Of a DNA stretch of 64,000 bases, positions 11,674 to 19,863 are shown one piece after another. Location of the stretch: positions 3,428,001 through 3,492,000 of the forward strand of contig NZ_CP121648.1 of the NCBI RefSeq assembly GCF_029714205.1, written 5' to 3'. The position numbers were made by a program, and so were the translations under genes. The stretch is from Methylobacterium sp. CB376 (GTDB lineage Bacteria; Pseudomonadota; Alphaproteobacteria; Rhizobiales; Beijerinckiaceae). The notes below the pieces were generated by a model that had not been told where the DNA came from, did no database searches, and saw only the letters and a list, made by a program, of their open reading frames with translations. Each line of letters begins with the position of its first letter. Positions within the stretch are counted from its first letter, which is position 1.

Positions 11674-12689
11674 CGGAATTCTGGGTCTCGAGCGGCCACC
11701 ACCTCGCCCGGCGCCAGGAGGGCGGCGGGCTCGCGGTGACGGACGAGCTGCTCCTCGCCTACCTGGCGCGGCCGGAACTCGTGCCCCCGCCGGAGGCCTG
11801 CGCGGCCGAGCGGGCGCTGCACGCGCGCCTGCGGGCCGCGCCGCGCCGCGTCGTGGCGCCGGAGGAGGTCGCCGCCGTCGCGGATGCCGACGCGCGCGAG
11901 AATTGGCAGGTCGTGCTCGCCTTCCGCGACCGGCTGCTGGCGGCCCGTTCGGTTGAGGACGCGTATCTCGACCTCGTGCGCCGGGGCGGCGGGGGGACGC
12001 CGCCGCTCTTCCTCAACCAGCTCGTCCACCTCATCCTGCGCAACGCCCTCGACGGCTGCCAGGACCCCTACGTGCTGCGGGCGGGCGAGCTGTTCTTCCG
12101 TCCGCAGGCGGTCTCGGTGCAGGCGGTCTCGGCGACGGAAGGCGCGCTGCTCCTGGCGGATGCCGAGCTGGTCGACCTGGAGGAGGGCCGCGCCCGGCCC
12201 TCGCCCCTCGTCGCCATGCTGGGCCGCGAGCCGATCGGCGACCTCGACGTGCTGACGCCCGAGACGGCCTGGACCTACTGGAGCCGCTCGGACGCCTTCA
12301 CGATGGCGCTCAATCTCGGCTCCGATCCGCGCAGCCGCGAGGGGCTCGCCCGGGTGATCGAGGCCTGGATCCGCCACCTCCTGCACCGCCGGGTGAGCGT
12401 GGCGCCGGTCGCCCGGATCGAGGACCGGGACTGGCGCTGGTTCGTCGGCCTCGACGCGGAGGCGACCCGGATCGGCAACGCGCTCTGGCGCGGCGAGGCC
12501 CTGCCCGAGGAGACCCGCGCCCGGGTGCTCGCCCTGTTCACGCTCGCCTTCGCGGAGACGGCCGGCCTCGACCCACGGCTGGGAGACCAGCCGGTCTACC
12601 TCCTGCTCGCCATGAATCCGGATCGCCGCGTCACCGTGAAGCCCCAGAACCTGATCGCCGGCCTCCCGCTCGTCGGAGAACCCCTGTGA
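11670..12689 (+). CDS. uncharacterised protein of the formate dehydrogenase accessory operon (DUF6352-like)
   Basis: The protein has 339 residues, beginning VTEFWVSSGHHLARR at a GTG within a GTGA overlap. Recognisable blocks are LLLAYLARPEL, LFLNQLVHLILRNALDGCQDPYVLRAGELFFRPQ, ETAWTYWSRSDAFTMALNLGSDPRSREGLARVIEAWIRHLL and QPVYLLLAMNPDRRVTVKPQNLI. The sequence looks mostly helical and cytoplasmic. The Ser-Gly-His-His motif at the N-terminus could bind metal, but I cannot show that. I tentatively match it to DUF6352, a family tied to formate dehydrogenase operons. Gene order and translational coupling support a shared job with its neighbours; the job itself is unknown. Confidence 0.75.
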   Translation: MTEFWVSSGHHLARRQEGGGLAVTDELLLAYLARPELVPPPEACAAERALHARLRAAPRRVVAPEEVAAVADADARENWQVVLAFRDRLLAARSVEDAYLDLVRRGGGGTPPLFLNQLVHLILRNALDGCQDPYVLRAGELFFRPQAVSVQAVSATEGALLLADAELVDLEEGRARPSPLVAMLGREPIGDLDVLTPETAWTYWSRSDAFTMALNLGSDPRSREGLARVIEAWIRHLLHRRVSVAPVARIEDRDWRWFVGLDAEATRIGNALWRGEALPEETRARVLALFTLAFAETAGLDPRLGDQPVYLLLAMNPDRRVTVKPQNLIAGLPLVGEPL

Positions 12690-13213
12690 GCGAGGCGGAT
12701 CCGCGCCGCGCGGGCGTCGCGCCCCGCTACGAGGTCGGGGTGATCGTCGCCAAGCGCCGCCTCAAGGGGCCCTGGGCGAGCCATGCCTGGCTCCCCGTCG
12801 CCGCCCTCCCGGGCCGGCCGGAGACGCCGCCCTGGACCCGCCTCGGCGCGAGCGAGGCGGAGGAGACCTTCTACGCCGGCAGCGTCACGGTCGCGCTGCA
12901 CCCGGCCGAGACCGCCCATTACGGCGACAACCTCGCCTCCGCGCAGCCCTCGCTGTGGATCGCGCTGCGCCCGGTCGGCCCGGAGACCTACGAGATCGCC
13001 ACGGTGACGGCGGATCCCTACGAGGGCGAGGCGCTGGCGGAGGGGATCGGCGAGATCGTCGAGGCGGTGCCGATGCCGCCCGAGATGCAGGCCTGGCTCG
13101 CGGCCTACTACGCGGCCCACCACGTCGAGCGCCCGTTCGAGAAGCGCAAGCGCGACCGCGCCGACCCGGAGGCGCTCGCCCGCCAGGGGCGGCGCCGGGA
13201 CGACGAGCGGTGA
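12686..13213 (+). CDS. DUF3305 protein
   Basis: This 175-residue protein starts at a GTG that overlaps the previous stop by four bases. The pattern YEVGVIVAKRRLKGPWASHAWLPVAALPG followed by YAGSVTVALHPAETAHYGDNLAS and LWIALRP is typical of DUF3305, a family almost always next to DUF3306 and formate dehydrogenase genes. The motif EAVPMPPEMQAWLAAYYAAHHVERPFEKRKR near residues 130-160 ends in a basic tail. No signal peptide or membrane segment is visible. The likely role is as an accessory factor for the molybdenum enzyme encoded downstream. Confidence 0.85.
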   Translation: MSEADPRRAGVAPRYEVGVIVAKRRLKGPWASHAWLPVAALPGRPETPPWTRLGASEAEETFYAGSVTVALHPAETAHYGDNLASAQPSLWIALRPVGPETYEIATVTADPYEGEALAEGIGEIVEAVPMPPEMQAWLAAYYAAHHVERPFEKRKRDRADPEALARQGRRRDDER

Positions 13214-13911
13214 GCGGGGATTTCCTGTCGCGGTGGTCGCGCCTCAAGCGCGACGGCGCGCGCCCGGTGCGGGAGACCCCGGACCGCGCGGGCGAGACCG
13301 CGCCCCCGCCAGGGCCGGACGCGGCCGAGCCGGAGCTGCCGCCCGAGGAGCTGGCGAGGCTGCCCTCCCTCGACGCGCTGACCCCGCAGACCGACCTCGC
13401 GCAGTTCCTGCGGGCGGGCGTGCCGAGGGCGCTGCGCAACGCGGCGCTGCGGCGGATGTGGTCCCTCGACCCCGCCATCCGCGACTTCGTGAGCGAGGCC
13501 CGCGAATACGCCTGGGACTGGAACGTCCCGGGCGACGTCCCGGGCGCCGGGCCGCTCCTGCCGACCGACGACGTCGCCGCGATGGTCGAGCGCGTGATCG
13601 CGGGGGAGCCCGCCCGAGCCGCGCCCGGGCACGACCCCGCGGACGGGCCATCCGGGCGCGAGAGCGTCGTCACCCCGGCGCTCCCCGGCCCCCAAGCCCC
13701 GCCCGCTCTCGAGCTCGCGCGGGAGGAGGCCGCGCGGGAGGAGGCCGGGCGGGACGAGGCCGGGCGGGAGGAGGCCCCGGATGCGGCCGGGACCGGCCCG
13801 GACGCCCCGCCCCGCCACGCGGCGGAGCCGGCGCAGATCCGCCCGGAAGCCCCGGAAAACGCCGCGAAGCGGCGCCGCGCCCGCCGCCACGGCGGCGCGA
13901 TGCCGCTTTGA
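13210..13911 (+). CDS. DUF3306 protein with a Glu/Ala-rich repeat tail
   Basis: This 233-residue protein starts at a GTG in a GTGA overlap with the DUF3305 stop. The N-terminus FLSRWSRLKRD and the core LTPQTDLAQFLRAGVPRALRNAALRRMWSLDPAIRDFVSEAREYAWDWN match DUF3306, the usual partner of DUF3305. After about residue 130 the protein turns low-complexity; residues around 174-194 carry EEAAREEAGRDEAGREEA, encoded by 15-base near-perfect tandem repeats at about 13730-13780. The last residues are a basic stretch (KRRRARRH). The tail is probably disordered and length-variable. This is the last gene of the overlapping chain; torD starts 90 bases later. Confidence 0.82.
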   Translation: MSGDFLSRWSRLKRDGARPVRETPDRAGETAPPPGPDAAEPELPPEELARLPSLDALTPQTDLAQFLRAGVPRALRNAALRRMWSLDPAIRDFVSEAREYAWDWNVPGDVPGAGPLLPTDDVAAMVERVIAGEPARAAPGHDPADGPSGRESVVTPALPGPQAPPALELAREEAAREEAGRDEAGREEAPDAAGTGPDAPPRHAAEPAQIRPEAPENAAKRRRARRHGGAMPL

Positions 13912-13955
13912 GGCATTAAAAAGTAGGATTGCGGCGCGGCCGCCACGGTATATGG

Positions 13956-13966
13956 TGCAAATTGCA
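13956..13966. promoter_or_regulatory. TGCAA-A-TTGCA dyad in front of torD
   Basis: This perfect 11-bp palindrome lies in the 90-base gap between the DUF3306 and torD genes. The gap is unusually A+T-rich (TTAAAAAG at about 13916, TATATG at about 13949). An internal promoter or operator for the torD-fdh part of the locus is plausible; no well-spaced -35/-10 pair was found. Confidence 0.35.
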
Positions 13967-14001
13967 AAACGCGGCGGATCGACCGCGAGGCGAGGGTGGA
14001 G

Positions 14002-14649
14002 ATGCGAGGGGTCGGGCACGTCGAAGTGGACCGAGCCCTCGGTGTGGACGCGTTGGTGGCGGATCAGGACCCGAATGTCGACGAGATCGACGTGCTGCGC
14101 GCGCGCCACTACGGCGGGCTCGCGGCGATCCTGGGCCAGGCGCCGGATGCGGGCCTCATCGAGGCGCTGCGCGGGGTGAGCGGCAACGATACGCCGCTCG
14201 GGCAGGCGCACGCCGCCCTGGCGGACGCGGCCGCCGAGGCCGACCTTCGCGCCGTGGAACGCGACTATTTCGAGCTCTTCATCGGCGTCGGGCGCGGCAA
14301 GATCCTGCCCTACGCGTCCTACTACCTCACCGGCTTCCTCAACGAGCGCCCGCTGGCCCGGCTGCGCGAGGATCTGGCGCGGCTCGGCATCGAGCGCGAC
14401 CCGCGGGTGAGCGAACCCGAGGACCACATCGCGATCCTCCTCGAGGTGATGGCCGGGCTGGCGGAGCGGCGCTTCGGGGCGGAGTCGCCGGGCGAGCAGC
14501 TCTTCTTCGAGCGCCACCTGAAACCCTGGGCGCGCCGCCTCTTCGAGGACATCGAGACCGAGGCGGCGACGCCCCTCTACCGGGCGGTCGGCGCGCTCGG
14601 GCGGACTTTCATCGAGATCGAGACCGCCGCCTTCGCCATCGACGCGTGA
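14002..14649 (+). CDS. TorD-family chaperone for formate dehydrogenase
   Basis: This 215-residue helical protein belongs to the TorD/DmsD redox-enzyme chaperones, which bind Tat signal peptides and hold molybdoenzymes until the cofactor is inserted. The hallmark segment is VERDYFELFIGVGRGKILPYASYYLTGFLNERPLARLREDLARLGI, followed by EPEDHIAILLEVMAGL and FFERHLKPWARRLFEDIE. ATG 14002 is preceded by GAGGGTGGAG; a GTG at 13996 in the same frame is an alternative. It lies directly before two Tat-signal proteins of the same locus, so its clients are almost certainly the small Tat protein or the alpha subunit. Confidence 0.88.
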   Translation: MRGVGHVEVDRALGVDALVADQDPNVDEIDVLRARHYGGLAAILGQAPDAGLIEALRGVSGNDTPLGQAHAALADAAAEADLRAVERDYFELFIGVGRGKILPYASYYLTGFLNERPLARLREDLARLGIERDPRVSEPEDHIAILLEVMAGLAERRFGAESPGEQLFFERHLKPWARRLFEDIETEAATPLYRAVGALGRTFIEIETAAFAIDA

Positions 14650-14678
14650 GGCCGGTCACCGCAACCGAGGAGCGGGAC

Positions 14679-14897
14679 ATGGAACGGGACAGGAAGGACC
14701 AGCTTGGCCGCAGGCAATTCTTTCGCGCGCTCGGCGGTGGCACCGCGGCCGCGGCCGCGGCCCTGGTCTCGCCGCTCTCGACCGGGGAGGCCAAGGCCTA
14801 CGATCCGGGCTCGGAGGAGACACGCGCACGCTACCGGGAGACGGACCACGTGAAGGCCTTCTACCGGACCAACGGCTACGAGACCCTGAAGAAGTGA
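14679..14897 (+). CDS. small Tat-signal protein of the formate dehydrogenase region
   Basis: This 72-residue protein starts at an ATG 6 bases after GAGGAG. The N-terminus has a twin-arginine signal (GRRQFFRALGGG, residues 10-21), then an alanine-rich hydrophobic stretch and an AKA-like cleavage point. The mature part is only about 35 residues, charged and aromatic (ETDHVKAFYRTNGYETLKK). It matches the class known as formate dehydrogenase region Tat target (TIGR02811), found directly upstream of the alpha subunit in many proteobacteria. No cofactor-binding residues are seen. It may help hold or target the catalytic subunit; function unknown. It ends 7 bases before the alpha subunit ATG. Confidence 0.88.
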   Translation: MERDRKDQLGRRQFFRALGGGTAAAAAALVSPLSTGEAKAYDPGSEETRARYRETDHVKAFYRTNGYETLKK

Positions 14898-14904
14898 GGG
14901 CGCG

Positions 14905-17868
14905 ATGCTGAAGAAGCGCAGAGGCGGCGCCGCGGGCCGCGCGACCCCCTCCCCGGCCGCCGGCACCCACCATTCCCTGACCGCAGGCGCTCTGCCAGAG
15001 ACCCTGGATCGCCGCAGCTTCCTGCGCCGCTCCGGCCTCGCCGCGGGCGGGCTCGCGGCCGCCGGGGGCCTCCAGCTCGGCGCCGTGCGTCCCGCCCGGG
15101 CCGCCGGCTCGGCGGTGAGCGGGCCCGAGGTGACGATCCGCAAGAACATCTGCACGCATTGCTCGGTCGGCTGCACGGTGACGGCCGAGGTGGTGAACGG
15201 GGTCTGGGTCGGCCAGGAACCCTCCTGGGCGAGCCCGATCAACCGCGGCACCCACTGCGCCAAGGGTGCGGCGATCCGCGAACTGGTGCACGGCGAGCGC
15301 CGCCTGAAATACCCGATCAAGCTCGAGAACGGCGAGTGGAAGCGGATCTCCTGGGAGCAGGCGATCGACGAGATCGGCGCCAAGCTCCTCGCCATCCGCG
15401 AGAAGAGCGGCGCGGATTCGGTCTACTGGCTCGGCTCTGCCAAGTTCACCAACGAAGCGGCCTACCTGTTCCGCAAGTTCGGGGCGTTCTGGGGCACCAA
15501 CAACGTCGACCATCAGGCCCGGATCTGCCACTCGACCACCGTGGCGGGCGTCGCCAACACCTGGGGCTACGGCGCCCAGACCAATTCCTACAACGATATC
15601 CGCAACGCCAAGACCATGATCATCATGGGCGGCAACCCGGCCGAGGCGCATCCGATCTCGATGCAGCACGTGCTCTCGGGCAAGGAGATCAACCGGGCGA
15701 ACCTGATCGTCATCGACCCGCGCTTCACCCGCACGGCCGCCCACGCCACCGAGTACGTCCGCCTGCGCTCGGGCACCGACATCCCGGTGATCTGGGGCAT
15801 GCTCTGGCACATCTTCCAGAACGGCTGGGAGGACAAGGAGTTCATCCGCAGCCGCGTCTACGCCATGGAGGATGTCCGCAAGGAGGTCGCCAAGTGGACC
15901 CCCGAGGAGGTCGAGCGGGTCTCCGGCGTGCCGGGCGAGCAGCTGCGGCGCGTGGCCGAACTCTTCGCCAAGGAGAAGCCCGCGACCCTGATCTGGTGCA
16001 TGGGCGCGACCCAGCACACGGTCGGCACCGCCAACGTGCGGGCCTTCTGCATCCTGTGCCTCGCGACCGGCAACGTCGGCAAGCCCGGCACGGGCGCCAA
16101 CATCTTCCGCGGGCACACCAACGTCCAGGGCGCGACCGATCTCGGCCTCGATGTGACGACGCTGCCGCTCTATTACGGGCTGGTCGAGGGCGGCTGGCGG
16201 CACTGGGCCCGGGTCTGGGACGTCGAGTACGAGTGGCTGCAATCGCGCTTCGACGAGGTGCCGACGCTGGCCGGGCGCAAGGCGCGCTCGCGCAAGGAGA
16301 ACATGGAGGCGCCCGGGATCACCTCGACGCGCTGGTTCGACGCCGTCACCTTGCCGGCCGACCAGGTCGACCAGCGGGCGCCCCTGCGGGCCATGATGGT
16401 GTTCGGCCACGGCGGCAACACCGTGACGCGGCTGCCCGAGGCCGTGAAGGGCATGAGCGCCCTCGACCTCCTGGTCGTGGCCGACCCGCACCCGACCACC
16501 TTCGCGGCGCTCGACGCGCGGCGGGACAACACCTACCTCTTGCCGATCTGCACCTCGCTGGAGATGGACGGGTCGCGCACGGCCTCGAACCGCTCGCTGC
16601 AATGGGGCGAGCAGATCGTGAAGCCCGCCTTCGAATCGAAGAACGACTACGAGGTGATCTACCGGCTCGCCGCCAAGCTCGGCTTCGCCGACCGGATGTT
16701 CAAGAACATCAAGGTAACGGACGGCGTGCCGGAGGCGGAGGACCTGCTGCGGGAGATCAACCGCGGCGGCTGGTCGACGGGCTATTGCGGGCAGAGCCCG
16801 GAGCGCCTGAAGGCGCACATGCGCAACCAGCACAAGTTCGATCTCGTGACGCTGCGCGCGCCCAAGGACGATCCGGAGGTCGGCGGCGACTATTACGGCC
16901 TGCCCTGGCCGTGCTGGGGCAAGCCGGAGATCCGCCATCCCGGCACGCACATCCTCTACAACACGGCCCTGCACGTGAAGGACGGCGGCGGCACCTTCCG
17001 GGCGCGGTTCGGCACCGAGCGCAACGGCCAGACCCTGCTGGCCGAGGATTCCTTCTCCGTCGGCTCCGACCTGACAGACGGCTACCCCGAATTCACCATG
17101 GGTGTCTTCAAGAAGCTCGGCTGGGACAGGGACCTGACGCCCGAGGAGATGGCCGTCATCACCCGGATCGGCGGCAATAACATCGACGCGGTGAGCTGGG
17201 CCACCGACCTGTCGGGCGGCATCCAGCGGGTCTGCCTGGAGCACGGCGTCACGCCCTTCGGCAATGGCAAGGCGAGGGCGAATGCCTGGAACCTGCCCGA
17301 CCCGGTGCCGGTGCACCGGGAGCCGATCTACTCGCCCCGGCCCGACCTCGTCGCCAAGTACCCGACCCGGCCCGACGAGCGCCAGTTCCGCATGCCGAAC
17401 CTCGGCTTCTCGGTCCAGAAGGCGGCGGTGGACCGCGCCGTCGCCAGGGACTTCCCGATCATCCTGTCGTCGGGCCGCCTCGTCGAGTACGAGGGCGGCG
17501 GCGAGGAGACGCGCTCGAATCCCTGGCTCGCCGAGTTGCAGCAGGACATGTTCGTGGAGGTGAACACGCAGGACGCGGCCGAGCGCGGCATCAGGGACGG
17601 GCAGTTCGTCTGGGTCTACGGGCCGGAGAACGGCGCCAAGACCAAGGTGAAGGCGCTGGTGACCGACCGGGTGGCGAAGGGCGTGGCCTGGATGCCGTTC
17701 CACTTCTCGGGCTGGTACCAGGGCAAGGACATGCGCGCCTTCTACCCGAAGGGCACCGACCCCGTGGTGCTGGGCGAGAGCGTCAACACGGTCACGACCT
17801 ACGGCTTCGACCCCGTCACGGGGATGCAGGAGACCAAGGTCACCCTCTGCCAGATCCAGGCCGCGTAA
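14905..17868 (+). CDS. formate dehydrogenase, molybdopterin catalytic (alpha) subunit
   Basis: The catalytic subunit oxidises formate to CO2 at a bis-MGD molybdenum (or tungsten) centre. At 987 residues it is the usual size. A Tat signal (RRSFLRR, residues 36-42) directs export of the folded enzyme. The [4Fe-4S] site uses Cys83, Cys86, Cys90 and Cys118 (CTHCSVGC ... HCAKG). The metal ligand position is Cys208 in ARICHS, encoded by TGC, so this is a cysteine rather than a selenocysteine enzyme, with the neighbouring His conserved. MGD-binding blocks such as IMGGNPAEAHPIS and GATQHTVGT are present. It is followed within 18 bases by the beta subunit. The symbols fdhA, fdnG and fdoG are all in use, so none is assigned. 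Confidence 0.95.
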   Translation: MLKKRRGGAAGRATPSPAAGTHHSLTAGALPETLDRRSFLRRSGLAAGGLAAAGGLQLGAVRPARAAGSAVSGPEVTIRKNICTHCSVGCTVTAEVVNGVWVGQEPSWASPINRGTHCAKGAAIRELVHGERRLKYPIKLENGEWKRISWEQAIDEIGAKLLAIREKSGADSVYWLGSAKFTNEAAYLFRKFGAFWGTNNVDHQARICHSTTVAGVANTWGYGAQTNSYNDIRNAKTMIIMGGNPAEAHPISMQHVLSGKEINRANLIVIDPRFTRTAAHATEYVRLRSGTDIPVIWGMLWHIFQNGWEDKEFIRSRVYAMEDVRKEVAKWTPEEVERVSGVPGEQLRRVAELFAKEKPATLIWCMGATQHTVGTANVRAFCILCLATGNVGKPGTGANIFRGHTNVQGATDLGLDVTTLPLYYGLVEGGWRHWARVWDVEYEWLQSRFDEVPTLAGRKARSRKENMEAPGITSTRWFDAVTLPADQVDQRAPLRAMMVFGHGGNTVTRLPEAVKGMSALDLLVVADPHPTTFAALDARRDNTYLLPICTSLEMDGSRTASNRSLQWGEQIVKPAFESKNDYEVIYRLAAKLGFADRMFKNIKVTDGVPEAEDLLREINRGGWSTGYCGQSPERLKAHMRNQHKFDLVTLRAPKDDPEVGGDYYGLPWPCWGKPEIRHPGTHILYNTALHVKDGGGTFRARFGTERNGQTLLAEDSFSVGSDLTDGYPEFTMGVFKKLGWDRDLTPEEMAVITRIGGNNIDAVSWATDLSGGIQRVCLEHGVTPFGNGKARANAWNLPDPVPVHREPIYSPRPDLVAKYPTRPDERQFRMPNLGFSVQKAAVDRAVARDFPIILSSGRLVEYEGGGEETRSNPWLAELQQDMFVEVNTQDAAERGIRDGQFVWVYGPENGAKTKVKALVTDRVAKGVAWMPFHFSGWYQGKDMRAFYPKGTDPVVLGESVNTVTTYGFDPVTGMQETKVTLCQIQAA

Positions 17869-17886
17869 GGATGTGAGGCCAAGACC

Positions 17887-18483
17887 ATGGCGCGAATGAA
17901 GTTCCTCTGCGACGCCGACCGCTGCATCGAGTGCAACGCCTGCGTCACCGCCTGCAAGAACGAGCACGAGGTGCCCTGGGGCATCAACCGGCGCCGGGTG
18001 ATCACGCTCAACGACGGCAAGCCGGGCGAGCGCTCGGTGTCGATGGCCTGCATGCACTGCACGGACGCGCCCTGCGCGGCCGTCTGCCCGGTCAACTGCT
18101 TCTACACGACGGCGGACGCGGTCGTGCTGCACTCCAAGGACCTCTGCATCGGCTGCGGCTACTGCTTCTACGCCTGCCCGTTCGGGGCGCCGCAATATCC
18201 GCGCGTCGGGAACTTCGGCTCCCGCGGCAAGATGGACAAGTGCACCTACTGCTCGGGCGGCCCGGAGCCCGACCTCTCGACGGTCGAGTACGAGAAGTAC
18301 GGTTCGAACCGCCTGGCCGAGGGCAAGCTGCCGCTCTGCGCCGAGATGTGCTCGACCAAGGCCCTGCTCGCCGGCGACGGCGAGATGATCGCCCAGATCT
18401 ACAAGGAGCGGGTGATCAAGCGGGGCTACGGCTCGGGGGCCTGGGGCTGGAAGACGGCCTACCGCGAGACCGTCGCGATCTGA
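17887..18483 (+). CDS. formate dehydrogenase iron-sulfur (beta) subunit
   Basis: This 198-residue electron-transfer subunit has four ferredoxin-type cysteine groups: CIECNACVTACKNE (residues 14-27), CMHCTDAPCAAVCPV (about 57-71), CIGCGYCFYACPFG (about 87-100), and CTYCSGG with a late CAEMCSTKAL. This is the arrangement of the FDH3/FdnH type, carrying electrons from the alpha subunit to the membrane cytochrome. No C-terminal membrane anchor is seen, unlike E. coli FdnH, so anchoring depends on the gamma subunit. The gene lies 18 bases after alpha, and its TGA is at 18481-18483, 23 bases before the gamma ATG. Confidence 0.95.
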   Translation: MARMKFLCDADRCIECNACVTACKNEHEVPWGINRRRVITLNDGKPGERSVSMACMHCTDAPCAAVCPVNCFYTTADAVVLHSKDLCIGCGYCFYACPFGAPQYPRVGNFGSRGKMDKCTYCSGGPEPDLSTVEYEKYGSNRLAEGKLPLCAEMCSTKALLAGDGEMIAQIYKERVIKRGYGSGAWGWKTAYRETVAI

Positions 18484-18506
18484 TGCCTGAACGGAAGGAA
18501 GGCGCC

Positions 18507-19526
18507 ATGCGGCGAGGTCTGACGCATCTCGGGATCCTGGTGATGGCCGCCCTGATCTGGGCGGTCGTCGGTCTGGCCGGCCCGGCCCGCGCGGTCGACG
18601 CCCCGGACGGCGCCCCGAACCCCACCACCTCCTCGGTCAACGAGGACCTGCTGTTCCGGCAGGCCCCCAAGATCGGCGGGCGCATCTCGATTCCCGACCA
18701 GAAGGCCGCGAACCTGATCCAGCCGCAAGGGCGCGAGTGGCGGAGGTTCCACGAATCCTGGATGCCCTGGGTCGGGGGATTGGTCATCCTCGGCATCGTG
18801 GCGGCGCTCGCCCTGTTCTACTTCACCCGCGGGCGCATCCGACTCGACCACACCGAGGAATCCGGCCGCAAGCTGCTGCGCTTCAACGTGTTCGAGCGCT
18901 TCTCGCACTGGATGACGGCGTTCTGCTTCATCCTGCTGGGGCTGTCGGGGTTGAACTACATCTTCGGCAAGCGCCTGCTGATGCCGCTGATCGGGCCCGA
19001 CGCCTTCGCGGCCCTGTCGCAATGGGCGAAGTACGCGCACGTCTTCCTGGCCTGGCCGTTCATGCTCGGCGTGCTGTTCATGGCCGTGCTGTGGGTGCGC
19101 GACAACATCCCCAACCGCATCGACATCGAGTGGCTGAAGAAGGGCGGCGGCTTCCTGAGCGACGCGCATCCCCACGCCGAGCGCTTCAATGCCGGCCAGA
19201 AGCTGGTCTTCTGGATGGTGGTCGGCTTCGGCACCGCCATGGGCGCCACCGGGCTGATGATGCTGTTTCCCTTCGCGCTCACCGACATCAACGGGATGCA
19301 GGTGATGCAGGTGGTGCACTCGCTGATCGGCGTCGTCTTCGTCGCCGGCATCCTGGCCCACATCTACATCGGCTCGCTCGGGATGGAGGGCGCCTACGAC
19401 GCCATGGGCAGCGGCGAGGTCGATATCGCCTGGGCGCGGGTGCACCACGACCTCTGGGTCAAGGAGCAGCTCGCCAAGAACGCGGACGGGCCTCAGCTCG
19501 GCCGCGGGCAGGTGCCGGCGGAATAG
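18507..19526 (+). CDS. formate dehydrogenase cytochrome b556 (gamma) subunit
   Basis: This 339-residue inner-membrane cytochrome passes electrons to quinone. I chose the ATG at 18507 because GGAAGGAAGG precedes it and it starts a clean signal peptide (to about residue 29, GPARA). A periplasmic stretch follows, then a helix around GGLVILGIVAALALFYF, then the FdnI-like block NVFERFSHWMTAFCFILLGLSGL, KYAHVFLAWPFMLGVLF, FWMVVGFGTAMGATGLMML and VVHSLIGVVFVAGILAHIYIG. His residues in RFSHW, YAHVF, VVHSL and LAHIY are candidate haem ligands. An ATG at 18483 overlapping the beta stop is a weaker start. With its extra N-terminal domain it is the long form common in alphaproteobacteria. Confidence 0.93.
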   Translation: MRRGLTHLGILVMAALIWAVVGLAGPARAVDAPDGAPNPTTSSVNEDLLFRQAPKIGGRISIPDQKAANLIQPQGREWRRFHESWMPWVGGLVILGIVAALALFYFTRGRIRLDHTEESGRKLLRFNVFERFSHWMTAFCFILLGLSGLNYIFGKRLLMPLIGPDAFAALSQWAKYAHVFLAWPFMLGVLFMAVLWVRDNIPNRIDIEWLKKGGGFLSDAHPHAERFNAGQKLVFWMVVGFGTAMGATGLMMLFPFALTDINGMQVMQVVHSLIGVVFVAGILAHIYIGSLGMEGAYDAMGSGEVDIAWARVHHDLWVKEQLAKNADGPQLGRGQVPAE

Positions 19527-19533
19527 CGCCCGC

Positions 19534-19557
19534 GCGCCGGAGCGCCGCCTCCGGCGC
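19534..19557 (+). terminator. hairpin after the gamma subunit
   Basis: GCGCCGGAG and CTCCGGCGC form a perfect 9-bp stem with a 6-base loop, 7 bases past the gamma stop. There is no U-tract. It may terminate or attenuate transcription into the two small genes that follow. Confidence 0.5.
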
Positions 19558-19650
19558 CCGGGTGCGCGAGGGATCGGACGGCGGGGGCCGCGGCCGCGCG
19601 AACCGATGCGGCCACGGCGCTCGCGAGGCGAGACGCGGGAGAGAGGTGCG

Positions 19651-19863
19651 ATGAAAGCCTTCGTGGTGGCCGTGATCGTGGCCGTTGCGCTGGCGGCGGG
19701 GGCGGCCTTCGTGCTGACCGCGAACCAGGAATACGCCTACCAGGCCTTCGCGACCTCGGGGGCGCGGGTCTCGAACCCGGGAACCAACCTCGTCGGCCCG
19801 AACTGGACCGGCGACCCCAAGGATTCGGCGCCGGGCCACAAGCACCTGGAGGCGGGATCGTGA
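19651..19863 (+). CDS. small membrane or exported protein downstream of formate dehydrogenase
   Basis: This 70-residue protein starts at an ATG after GAGAGG. Residues 1-24 are one hydrophobic helix (KAFVVAVIVAVALAAGAAFVL), either an uncleaved anchor or a signal peptide. The rest is short and polar (NQEYAYQAFATSGARVSNPGTNLVGPNW) and ends in a His-containing tail. Its stop overlaps the next GTG by four bases, so the two are translated together. I do not recognise a characterised family. Position after the gamma subunit suggests an envelope protein of the formate dehydrogenase locus. Confidence 0.7.
   Translation: MKAFVVAVIVAVALAAGAAFVLTANQEYAYQAFATSGARVSNPGTNLVGPNWTGDPKDSAPGHKHLEAGS

Noticed and set aside
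15526..15528. Selenocysteine in the formate dehydrogenase alpha subunit
   Set aside because: The codon at the metal-ligand position is TGC (Cys208), not TGA, and no SECIS-like hairpin is needed.
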